Positions 30,057 through 35,598 of a stretch of 35,598 nucleotides of DNA are shown here, piece after piece. This stretch comes from Mesostigma viride. Its lineage: Eukaryota > Streptophyta > Mesostigmatophyceae > Mesostigmatales > Mesostigmataceae. A program made the position numbers and the translations under genes. The notes under the pieces were generated by a model. That model saw only the letters and a program-made list of their open reading frames with translations. It had not been told where the DNA came from and made no database searches. The number at the start of each line of letters is the position of its first letter. The stretch's first letter is position 1. The DNA lies in assembly GCA_009746045.1 (NCBI GenBank), contig RPFO01001403.1, positions 1 to 35,598 on the forward strand. The letters are read 5' to 3'.

Positions 30057-31282
30057 TCCACGCGGAACCCCTCGACCCACCCGCGTTCCTCGAGGATCGT
30101 GTTCGTCGCCTGTTCCGTCGCCCCGCGGACGGCGTGGATCTGCTCGTCGGTGATGTCGCGGAGTCGCGTCGTCAGCATAAAGTCCTCTCCCATCAGTCTC
30201 CCCTCGGAGCTGTCCGCGTACGTGGGGATGTTCTGGAACACCTTGGTCTCGCTTGTCCGCGTGTGCACGTGCAAGTCCGGGTTCACGTGCGTCGCCGTGC
30301 CCAGCCTCTCCCCGTCCGCGTTCGACACCAGGTTCTCCCGCGTCCTCTCGTTCGCCGGTGGCCGCATCACCGCCATGTGCTGGCCCATCGTGAGCGGCGT
30401 GAACAACGCGTTCTCCTTGGGCCCCGTGTGCGAGTTCTCGATGACGGCGAACCGGCGCGCGTCGACGCGAGTGAACGAGGGGTCCGCGTACCGCACGCCG
30501 CTCCTCTGCCCGCCGGAATCGTGGACCGCGTCCATGGTCGACAAGGGGAGAGAGCGTTCGGGGAGCACGCTCATCTGCAGGATGCCGGCGTCGTTCCTCC
30601 GCACGTTGCTCTCGTTCCCGGTCCCCGGCGGCCGGTCCTCGAGTCCGGACCGGTTGGCCCGGTTCGTCGGATCCAGAACGACGAACCGGTTCTCGAGGTG
30701 CGCCTGCTGAGGGTTGGGCTTCCGCACCATGATCTGTTCCTGGACCTGCGTCCAGTTCTTGGATAGGATGGCGGAGGGTTCGAGCATGAGATTGTCCCGC
30801 GCGCCCCCCGCCGCGAACACCTCGTGCATGCCGAATATGCGGTCGGGGGCGGCGAGACCGGTCATCTCCGCGACCGTCGCCACGGGTTTCGACGTCCACG
30901 GCTCCGGTCCGGGCACTTTGGACGTCGCCCCCGCGCGGATGGGGGCCGTCGATATGTTCTCGAAGGTCGAGTAGCTGGGGACGTAGCCCCGCGGCGGGTC
31001 GGCGTGCAATTTGATCGCGGAAGTGTTGCGGCCGTACCCCATGGTCGGTTTCATCAGCGGCCCAGTGGTGTAGTCGGGAGGCTCGGCGCCGTACCCCCCT
31101 CGGCTGCTGGTGAACGAGGGGAAGGCCTGGTACCCGTCAGGGAGGTCCCTGACGACGCTCCGAGCGATCGCGGGGACCGGCTGGTCCGTGGCCGTGGCGG
31201 CGTCCACGTCCGCGCGCGATTTCGGGGGTACGGGACGCATCAAGAAGCCCGAAAGGGCGACGATTGATAGAGCGGCTAACAT
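29948..31282 (-). CDS. Virion-like protein with N-terminal signal anchor (frame broken near 30057)
   Basis: Starts at ATG 31282 after a TTATAC element. The first 15 residues (MLAALSIVALSGFLM) form a hydrophobic signal anchor. The rest is a long polar region with many short motifs (NPQQAHLENRFVVLD, DPSFTRVDARRFAVIENSHT, GPKENALFTPLTMGQHMAVM, EGRLMGEDFMLTTRLRDITD). Up to EERGWVEGFRVE (about 30056) it is protein-like. The remaining 36 codons are off-frame, and the real end lies in the -1 frame (29895-30056). Total about 460 residues. Probably anchored in the virion membrane and facing the capsid or core. No confident family. Confidence 0.7.
   Translation of the reverse strand: MLAALSIVALSGFLMRPVPPKSRADVDAATATDQPVPAIARSVVRDLPDGYQAFPSFTSSRGGYGAEPPDYTTGPLMKPTMGYGRNTSAIKLHADPPRGYVPSYSTFENISTAPIRAGATSKVPGPEPWTSKPVATVAEMTGLAAPDRIFGMHEVFAAGGARDNLMLEPSAILSKNWTQVQEQIMVRKPNPQQAHLENRFVVLDPTNRANRSGLEDRPPGTGNESNVRRNDAGILQMSVLPERSLPLSTMDAVHDSGGQRSGVRYADPSFTRVDARRFAVIENSHTGPKENALFTPLTMGQHMAVMRPPANERTRENLVSNADGERLGTATHVNPDLHVHTRTSETKVFQNIPTYADSSEGRLMGEDFMLTTRLRDITDEQIHAVRGATEQATNTILEERGWVEGFRVERPAKSGRLTSRCRSGRNRRRSRTRRSRRTRSTSRT
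30054..30058 (-). other. -1 frame change at GAAAG
   Basis: On the coding strand: gtg gaa aga ccc (upstream frame) against aag acc cgc (downstream frame). A4 instead of A3 gives a continuous frame. Confidence 0.55.
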
Positions 31283-31286
31283 GAAT

Positions 31287-31292
31287 GTATAA
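31287..31292 (-). promoter_or_regulatory. TTATAC element before the anchored protein
   Basis: TTATAC on the minus strand lies 4 bases before the ATG at 31282. Confidence 0.4.
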
Positions 31293-31310
31293 TAACAAAC
31301 GAACTTTTAT

Positions 31311-31649
31311 TCAAATGGGTTTCTTTACGGGATCGGGGCGCAATGCGCTCGTAACGATCGGAAATTCCAAGTACCTATCGGTGCGTTTCATGCTGTCCCA
31401 GAACATGTGCTGATACGGGGCCGTGTACCGCTCGTCGGTGGTGATCGCCCGATTCAGATTCGCCACGTGGATGCCCCCCTTCAGTCGCATGCTCTCGACC
31501 GATGGATCTAATCTCCCTCCCAACGCCACGTACGCGCGCAACTGGTCCTCGGTCACGGGGTAATTCACGTTGTTGTCGAGCGCCGTGTCCAAGGTCCGTC
31601 CCATCTCTTCCTTGACGCCGGTCTCGGTGATGATGATCGTGGCGGACAT
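31311..31649 (-). CDS. Unrecognised small protein (112 aa)
   Basis: Starts 3 bases after the GTATAC at 31653-31658. The product (MSATIIITETGVKEEMGRTL, then DTALDNNVNYPVTEDQLRAYVALGG) appears to be a compact mixed fold with YQHMFWDSMKRTDRYLEFPI near the end. There are no transmembrane segments. TGA is followed directly by AATAAA. No family recognised. Confidence 0.65.
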   Translation of the reverse strand: MSATIIITETGVKEEMGRTLDTALDNNVNYPVTEDQLRAYVALGGRLDPSVESMRLKGGIHVANLNRAITTDERYTAPYQHMFWDSMKRTDRYLEFPIVTSALRPDPVKKPI

Positions 31650-31652
31650 GCT

Positions 31653-31658
31653 GTATAC
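31653..31658. promoter_or_regulatory. GTATAC element at the start of the 31311-31649 gene
   Basis: This palindromic GTATAC sits 3 bases before the minus-strand ATG at 31649. Being palindromic it could also face right, but the plus-strand ORF from 31675 looks spurious. Confidence 0.5.
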
Positions 31659-31727
31659 ATCTCCGTTAGAATAAATGCGGACCCAGCCCGATCCGCTCCT
31701 CGGGTCTCTGATTGAAATCGAAGGAGA

Positions 31728-31892
31728 TCACGGGGGGAGTGGCAACGTCTTCCGCTCCATCAAAAAGTACACGCGATCGGCTTCCGGATACGGGGTGGAA
31801 GGGACGGCGCCCGGCGGCGTTCGGTCCTTCGCCCATTCGGCGCACGACAACACCGCGACGAGCACGAGCAACGCGATCGCGGGGAGGTTCAT
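31728..31892 (-). CDS. Small secreted/lipoprotein-like protein (54 aa)
   Basis: A short minus-strand ORF with ATG at 31892, 9 bases after GTATAC (31902-31907). The product starts MNLPAIALLVLVAVLSCAEW, a clear hydrophobic signal or anchor with a Cys at its end. A polar part follows (KDRTPPGAVPSTPYPEADRV, YFLMERKTLPLPP). A plus-strand ORF (31675-32001) covers the same bases but has no comparable features and overlaps the next gene. The stop lies beside a G6 run, so the reading frame could be longer if that run is miscounted. Confidence 0.55.
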   Translation of the reverse strand: MNLPAIALLVLVAVLSCAEWAKDRTPPGAVPSTPYPEADRVYFLMERKTLPLPP

Positions 31893-31901
31893 GATGCAGA
31901 C

Positions 31902-31907
31902 GTATAC
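31902..31907 (-). promoter_or_regulatory. GTATAC promoter of the 54-aa ORF
   Basis: GTATAC lies 9 bases before the ATG at 31892, overlapping the 3' end region of the next upstream gene. It supports the short ORF as real. Confidence 0.5.
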
Positions 31908-31909
31908 TT

Positions 31910-32443
31910 CTACGCGGACACCAAAAATTCAGACCGGTTCATCCGGCTCAGGATCTCCGCCCTGGCCAACTCGCGGAGGGCCGGCGGGACGTTGTTCATG
32001 ACGTAGTTTTCGACGCCTTTCGAGCTCTTCGGGAGCGGCGGACCGGAGGCCAGGACATCCTGCAAAGAGTCCTTCTCCTCCCGGCGGTACTCCTCCGGCA
32101 GCTCTCGGACGGCCGTGCACATCTTCGCGTGCACGACCCCGTCCTCGCGGAGGTGGTACCCGGCGTTGTGCCACGCCGCGTCGCGGGACAGGACGTAGAT
32201 ATGGTCTCGCGACGGGTCGATCTGGCCCGTGGCCATGCGTTTCCCGAGGTCGTAATGAAACAAGGTGTCGGCCGCCTCCTTGTTCATCGAGTCCGATCGC
32301 TTGACGTCACATTGGGCGGGAACGGGACCCTCGTACGCCTTCCCGCAGTACCCGACGACCGAACACCGACTCGTGTCGATGCAACACGCGTCCTTCGCGC
32401 ATTGGTCGAGGTCGACGAACACCCACGCGCGGACCGTCTCCAT
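31910..32443 (-). CDS. PIN/NYN-like nuclease domain protein (177 aa)
   Basis: The pattern of acidic residues fits a PIN-like RNase fold: strand VRAWVFVDLDQC with Asp11 and Asp13, KEAADTLFHYDLGKRM with Asp59, and HIYVLSRDAAWHNAGYHLRE with Asp88 at a strand end. The Cys-rich segment between (CC, SRCSVVGYCG) is unusual. A helical C-terminal part follows (ENYVMNNVPPALRELARAEI). If active it would cut single-stranded RNA, perhaps host or viral transcripts; this is inference from the motif pattern only. Confidence 0.55.
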   Translation of the reverse strand: METVRAWVFVDLDQCAKDACCIDTSRCSVVGYCGKAYEGPVPAQCDVKRSDSMNKEAADTLFHYDLGKRMATGQIDPSRDHIYVLSRDAAWHNAGYHLREDGVVHAKMCTAVRELPEEYRREEKDSLQDVLASGPPLPKSSKGVENYVMNNVPPALRELARAEILSRMNRSEFLVSA

Positions 32444-32488
32444 TTGTCAGGTCCACGCAAGAAAATTCGACGCTTCTTGCCGCGCCTC

Positions 32489-32872
32489 TCAGAACCCGTC
32501 GTCGTCCTCTAAGACCGGCGAGATGCGCGCGTCCTCGTCGGGGAGATCGTGGTCGGCGACGTACTCGGTCCAGAACTTCCTTTTGTTCTCGGCGGTCGCG
32601 GGGAGGTTCGCGTCACGGAGATAGTCGTCCGTCAGCTTCTTGGCCATCTTGAGCGCCGACTTGTAGTCCCCCCCGATCATCTTGTGGACCCGCTTGCTGA
32701 ACCCGACCCAGTCCTCGATCCGGTTGTACGCGTCCCTCCCCGCCTCCATCTTGGCGATCGGGACGATGTGTTTGCGCTTGTTCTTCGTGAGGTCCGCCGA
32801 CGTGAGACCGCCGGGGGTTTTCTGGGCGACGCCGTGGTAGACTTGGCGATAAGACCCCTCTCGCCGCTGCAT
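32489..32872 (-). CDS. Small basic giant-virus protein with GGLTxADL motif (127 aa)
   Basis: I chose ATG 32872 (MQRREGSYRQVYHGVAQKTP); upstream in-frame sequence is antisense of a plus-strand ORF. The motif YHGVAQKTPGGLTSADLTKN followed by KRKHIVPIAK resembles a short module repeated in many giant-virus proteins (K-T-x-G-G-L-x-x-x-D-L), of unknown function and possibly chromatin-related. Helical basic region follows (FSKRVHKMIGGDYKSALKMA), then an acidic tail ending VLEDDDGF, the same kind of end as the protein at 24329. Confidence 0.6.
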   Translation of the reverse strand: MQRREGSYRQVYHGVAQKTPGGLTSADLTKNKRKHIVPIAKMEAGRDAYNRIEDWVGFSKRVHKMIGGDYKSALKMAKKLTDDYLRDANLPATAENKRKFWTEYVADHDLPDEDARISPVLEDDDGF

Positions 32873-32948
32873 CCTTATCCACGTTCCTCCATTTTTTTCC
32901 GCGCGTCTTGGACGCGAGCGAAAATGTGTCCGCCCCTCCCGCGAGACC

Positions 32949-33113
32949 ATGTACATCTTCTTGGCGGTCTCTCTGGGGATGACCCTGTACATGGTGTGGA
33001 GGTACGCGGTGTACGGCCCGAACCGAGCCGAGGAGTGGATGGACGAGGAGGCGGATCCGGAAGCGGCCCTCGTCTCGGACATGGACATGTCCGAGTCGTC
33101 AGGAGACGAGTAG
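32949..33113 (+). CDS. Small single-pass membrane protein (54 aa)
   Basis: A short plus-strand ORF (MYIFLAVSLGMTLYMVWRYA) with one N-terminal transmembrane helix ending in a basic Arg. An acidic C-terminus follows (EEWMDEEADPEAALVSDMD), ending SGDE. It converges on the next gene with a 15-bp overlap. The topology and acidic tail are typical of small viral membrane proteins. Confidence 0.5.
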   Translation: MYIFLAVSLGMTLYMVWRYAVYGPNRAEEWMDEEADPEAALVSDMDMSESSGDE

Positions 33114-34994
33114 CCTCGTGTACGCCTCGGGCAAGCGATCCGCCTCCTCGTCCGTCAAGGGCTTTACGCCCTTGAGCTCCCTCTCGGACGCCCGGAGCAT
33201 CGCCAGCGGGTCCGCCCCTCCTCGGACGAACTGCAACAGGAACTTGTCGCGACGGGCGTCGCCCGCGTTCCATAGCCGCCGCCTCTCTTCGTCCGCCTGC
33301 GCCCCCTTGCTCTTCCTGTCGTCGGCCCTCTTGGCCACGAGTGCCTTCCGCGCGTTCTCGTTCTCGTCCATGGCGCGACGAGCCCTTTCCGCGGCGAGGA
33401 CACGTCTCTCTGTCCTGTCCCTCACCCGATTTACCGTTACGTACTTGACATTCGGGTCGCCGGGGACGGTCACGCCGATCCAGGGGTTGTGCACGGCGCC
33501 GAGGGCCGGGGCCGAGACGACCACGGCCTCGACCCAATCGTCGCGGCCCATGAGACGGACCTCGACCTCGTCGCGGTCATGGTAGTCGGACGCCTGCTTC
33601 CGCTTGCACTTGACGATCTTGGCGCCGACGCGGATGTCCGCGTCCTGCGTCCACACTTCGCGGACGTGCCCACTCTCCGCGTTTTTCTCCGTTTCGCACG
33701 TCCTCCGGACCGGGACGCGGAAGTCCATTCCCTGTCGTCCCGCCTTGCCCGGATACGCGTCCGTGATCGGCGCGGCGTTGGTGTAGTCGCGATACGTGAG
33801 CGATCGACCGACGCTCGACTCCGTCCGCGGTTCCTCGGACGGGTCTTCGTACTCTCGACCGACGCGCGACTCCTTCTGCCGTTCCTTGGACGGGTCTTCG
33901 TACTTTCCGTCCACGAACTGGGCCATGCACCCTCGACGGACGGGGAGCAGGACATCGGCAGCGCTCCACGCGCTCACCTCTTGTATGGTCTCGGCGTCCT
34001 CCTTGGCCTTGTCGAGGACCACGGGAACGACGTTCTTCTCCACGCTCCTGTACCCCGAACACAGCATGTAGTTCTTGATCGCGTGCGGCCGGATGAGCGC
34101 GTGGAAGGCGTTGATGATGACGTACGAGAGGTTGAGTCGCGTGCGGCCGACCCGGGCCGACTCGCGCCGGATGAAATGTTTCGCGGTGTTGAACGCCAAC
34201 TCGATGGGGTTGAATTCGGGAGAAAACGGAGGAAGGAATACCAACGCCGGCTTGCGCTCCTTGAAGCGTTTGAACGTCGGCGGATGCAGGAGCGCGTCGC
34301 CGGCTCCCCGCTTCCGTAGCAGCAGGGCGAACTCGCTCATCTCTCCGTCGGGGTAGACCCGATTCTCCTCCAGATCCTTGTTCTTCTGCCGCTGTTCGTT
34401 CGCCGGCTTTGCGTGGACGGAAGCGCCGTCCATGATGATCGTCTTTCCTTGCACGAAGCCGTCCGGGAGCGACTCCAGAAACCACTTGAACACGGTTTTC
34501 GTGACCGGGAGCGGCGGCGCGCCGGCGTATTTGTCGGAGAAATGCCGTCGAGCGATGTGGATGGGCAGGACCTCCGTCCTCGAGACCCCCGACTTGGTAC
34601 GGAAATGCGTCAACACGTCTTTCGCCAAGACGTGTCCTCGGAAATCGGGATCGATCTTGGGGGGGTATCCGTACACGTACGGATCTTTCATGTCGCGCAG
34701 TTTGCCGTCCATCCAGTGCTCCTGTCCTTTGCAATGGTGGACGATGAACCAGATGTGAGTGGCCACGTCGAGCGGCGTCATGGACGACGACATGCCCTGG
34801 ATCGTCCAGTGGACGCTGAGAGCTCTGTAGATCGCGCGCGCGAGATTCGTCAGCCGCGCGGTCTTCTGCGCCCCGTCCGCTATCCGCAGCTTGCGGTTCA
34901 CGTAGTCCCTGTCGAACATGGCCGAGTTGTCGGCGTCCGAGGAGAAGAAATCGTCCAATTCCTTGTGCTTGCGATCATTTTCGTCATAAAACAC
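33099..34994 (-). CDS. DDE-type (Tc1/IS630-like) integrase-fold protein with long C-terminal extension
   Basis: The catalytic-core motifs of a DDE_3 transposase are visible: KTIIMDGASVHAK with Asp189, and ALVFLPPFSPEFNPIELAFN with Glu265, followed by TAKHFIRR. A clear first catalytic Asp is not found, and about 50 residues are inserted between Asp189 and the Pro-rich motif. A C-terminal extension of over 300 residues includes a duplicated YEDPS unit and a charged coiled region (AAERARRAMDENENARKAL). No terminal inverted repeats were seen at the 3' side. The frame starts with GTG, not ATG, and the -1 frame upstream (34898-35598) runs into it, so the N-terminus is probably there. Most likely a domesticated transposase-derived viral protein. 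Confidence 0.7.
   Translation of the reverse strand: MFYDENDRKHKELDDFFSSDADNSAMFDRDYVNRKLRIADGAQKTARLTNLARAIYRALSVHWTIQGMSSSMTPLDVATHIWFIVHHCKGQEHWMDGKLRDMKDPYVYGYPPKIDPDFRGHVLAKDVLTHFRTKSGVSRTEVLPIHIARRHFSDKYAGAPPLPVTKTVFKWFLESLPDGFVQGKTIIMDGASVHAKPANEQRQKNKDLEENRVYPDGEMSEFALLLRKRGAGDALLHPPTFKRFKERKPALVFLPPFSPEFNPIELAFNTAKHFIRRESARVGRTRLNLSYVIINAFHALIRPHAIKNYMLCSGYRSVEKNVVPVVLDKAKEDAETIQEVSAWSAADVLLPVRRGCMAQFVDGKYEDPSKERQKESRVGREYEDPSEEPRTESSVGRSLTYRDYTNAAPITDAYPGKAGRQGMDFRVPVRRTCETEKNAESGHVREVWTQDADIRVGAKIVKCKRKQASDYHDRDEVEVRLMGRDDWVEAVVVSAPALGAVHNPWIGVTVPGDPNVKYVTVNRVRDRTERRVLAAERARRAMDENENARKALVAKRADDRKSKGAQADEERRRLWNAGDARRDKFLLQFVRGGADPLAMLRASERELKGVKPLTDEEADRLPEAYTRLLVS
33804..33905 (-). 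repeat. Tandem duplication of a YEDPS unit
   Basis: Two copies of a 17-residue unit (YEDPSKERQKESRVGRE and YEDPSEEPRTESSVGRS) in the extension of the DDE-type protein, visible also at DNA level as repeated TCGGACGGGTCTTCGTACT-like blocks. Confidence 0.75.
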
Positions 34995-35598
34995 GGCTTT
35001 AGGATATCTCGCAAACTCGCGTTCTGGAACACTTGCATCAACTTCTCGACCATCAGCTGCGAACCCGACTTCTCGTCCTCGTCGTCGTGGGACTTGTCGG
35101 CGTTGCCCGTTTCCGGGTACGTCAGCATCGACGCGCGGGCGGCCTCTTCCGTCTCCTTCAACATGCCATTGACCTTGATGTCGTCGTTCCCGCCCCGCAG
35201 CAAGGGGGTCACGTTCTTGAACATGACGCCGGGCGGGAAATCCTTCGCGAATTCCGCAAGCGACGTCGGATCCGAGATCTCGTCACCGTAGATCCTCTGC
35301 TTGACAGGGTAGTTGTGGCGACGGATATAATGCATCATCACGAAATCGTGCGCGGCGAGACGGATCACGAACTCGAGTTTGTCCTCCGGCGAGGGCAGCG
35401 TCGTGACCGTCGCAAGATAGTCCGCGATCGTGGAACGTTCCTCGCCCCGTCGCGCGTTCCAGCCCGGCAGAAAGGACCAGAACGTGTCCCTCATCGCGCC
35501 GCTGCTCACGGCGTCCGGGAGCATGACCGCGTCTTGTCCCGACTTCTTCCACAGCTGCTCGACCTCAGGGAGGAACCCCACCTGTCCGGCCACCTGGA
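34898..35598 (-). CDS. N-terminal region of the DDE-type protein (partial at window edge)
   Basis: The minus-strand frame is open to the window end, so the start lies outside. It reads EVEQLWKKSGQDAVMLPDAV, RDTFWSFLPGWNARRGEE, VIRLAAHDFVMMHYIRRHN, EFAKDFPPGVMFKNV, then VEKLMQVFQNASLRDILK. After that (about 35000) it turns off-frame, while the -1 frame continues AVFYDENDRKHKELDDFFSS. A single missing A at 34998-35000 would fuse it to 33099-34994 as one gene of more than 860 codons. No domain is recognised in this part. Alternatively it is a separate upstream gene. Confidence 0.6.
   Translation of the reverse strand, partial: QVAGQVGFLPEVEQLWKKSGQDAVMLPDAVSSGAMRDTFWSFLPGWNARRGEERSTIADYLATVTTLPSPEDKLEFVIRLAAHDFVMMHYIRRHNYPVKQRIYGDEISDPTSLAEFAKDFPPGVMFKNVTPLLRGGNDDIKVNGMLKETEEAARASMLTYPETGNADKSHDDEDEKSGSQLMVEKLMQVFQNASLRDILKPCFMTKMIASTRNWTISSPRTPTTRPCSTGTT
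34998..35000 (-). other. -1 frame change at an A3 run
   Basis: On the coding strand: gat atc cta aag ccg (upstream frame) against aaa gcc gtg ttt (downstream frame). A4 would give ...DILKAVFYDEND... as one open frame. Confidence 0.55.

Noticed and set aside
31675-32001. Plus-strand 108-codon ORF
   Set aside because: It overlaps the end of the PIN-like gene and the whole 54-codon signal-peptide ORF on the minus strand. Its sequence is low-complexity T/S/G/P and it has no domain features. The GTATAC at 31653 is explained by the minus gene.
1-35598. tRNA, rRNA or self-splicing intron genes
   Set aside because: Reading both strands I found no cloverleaf with TTCRA-type loops, no rRNA-like stretches and no intron core motifs. 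A dedicated search could still find a diverged one.

Overview
This window is G+C-rich, densely coded DNA of a large nucleocytoplasmic DNA virus (Nucleocytoviricota), or an integrated copy of one. The diagnostic genes are four double-jelly-roll major capsid protein (MCP) paralogues, an A32-type packaging ATPase, a VLTF3-like late transcription factor and a PCNA sliding clamp. Clustered MCP paralogues with this core set fit an alga- or protist-infecting, phycodnavirus-like lineage. I cannot name the family. No tRNA, rRNA or CRISPR was seen.

Layout. (1) 1-7065, plus strand: three tandem paralogues of a long modular fibre-like protein (beta-solenoid repeats, LamG/concanavalin-like domain, conserved C-terminal cap); the first is cut by the window edge. 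(2) 7141-14530: unrecognised proteins, a small membrane protein, VLTF3 and PCNA (convergent), acidic and Pro-rich proteins, and a LysM protein. (3) 14527-22477: the MCP cluster, one gene on minus and three in a row on plus. (4) 22575-29170, mostly minus: A32 ATPase, a JAMM-like metalloprotease, a conserved structural-type protein, small coiled-coil and membrane proteins, a Zn-binding protein and a tandem pair of virion-like paralogues. (5) 29263-35598: an acidic protein, a membrane-anchored protein, small ORFs, a PIN-like nuclease, a small basic protein and a DDE-type (Tc1/IS630-like) integrase-fold protein that runs toward the window edge.

Two themes stand out. First, LamG-like modules appear as insertions in virion proteins: one solenoid fibre carries two extra LamG-like segments absent from its sister gene, one of them nested inside its own LamG domain, and one MCP has about 600 extra residues of LamG-like sequence between its two jelly rolls. 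The inserts are visibly less G+C-rich than their hosts. This looks like modular diversification of the capsid surface. Second, about ten otherwise good genes are broken into two overlapping frames, and nearly every break has the same sign (-1, as if one base were missing). Systematic base drop-out in the sequence is the simplest reading. One break lies on a perfectly phased G GGG GGG heptamer and could be programmed frameshifting.

Many starts are preceded by a T-tract (T5-T10, often followed by CTC or CTG) and then a TATAC-type element, usually GTATAC, 5-18 bases before the ATG. I take this as the viral (probably late) promoter. AATAAA signals lie at several gene ends.
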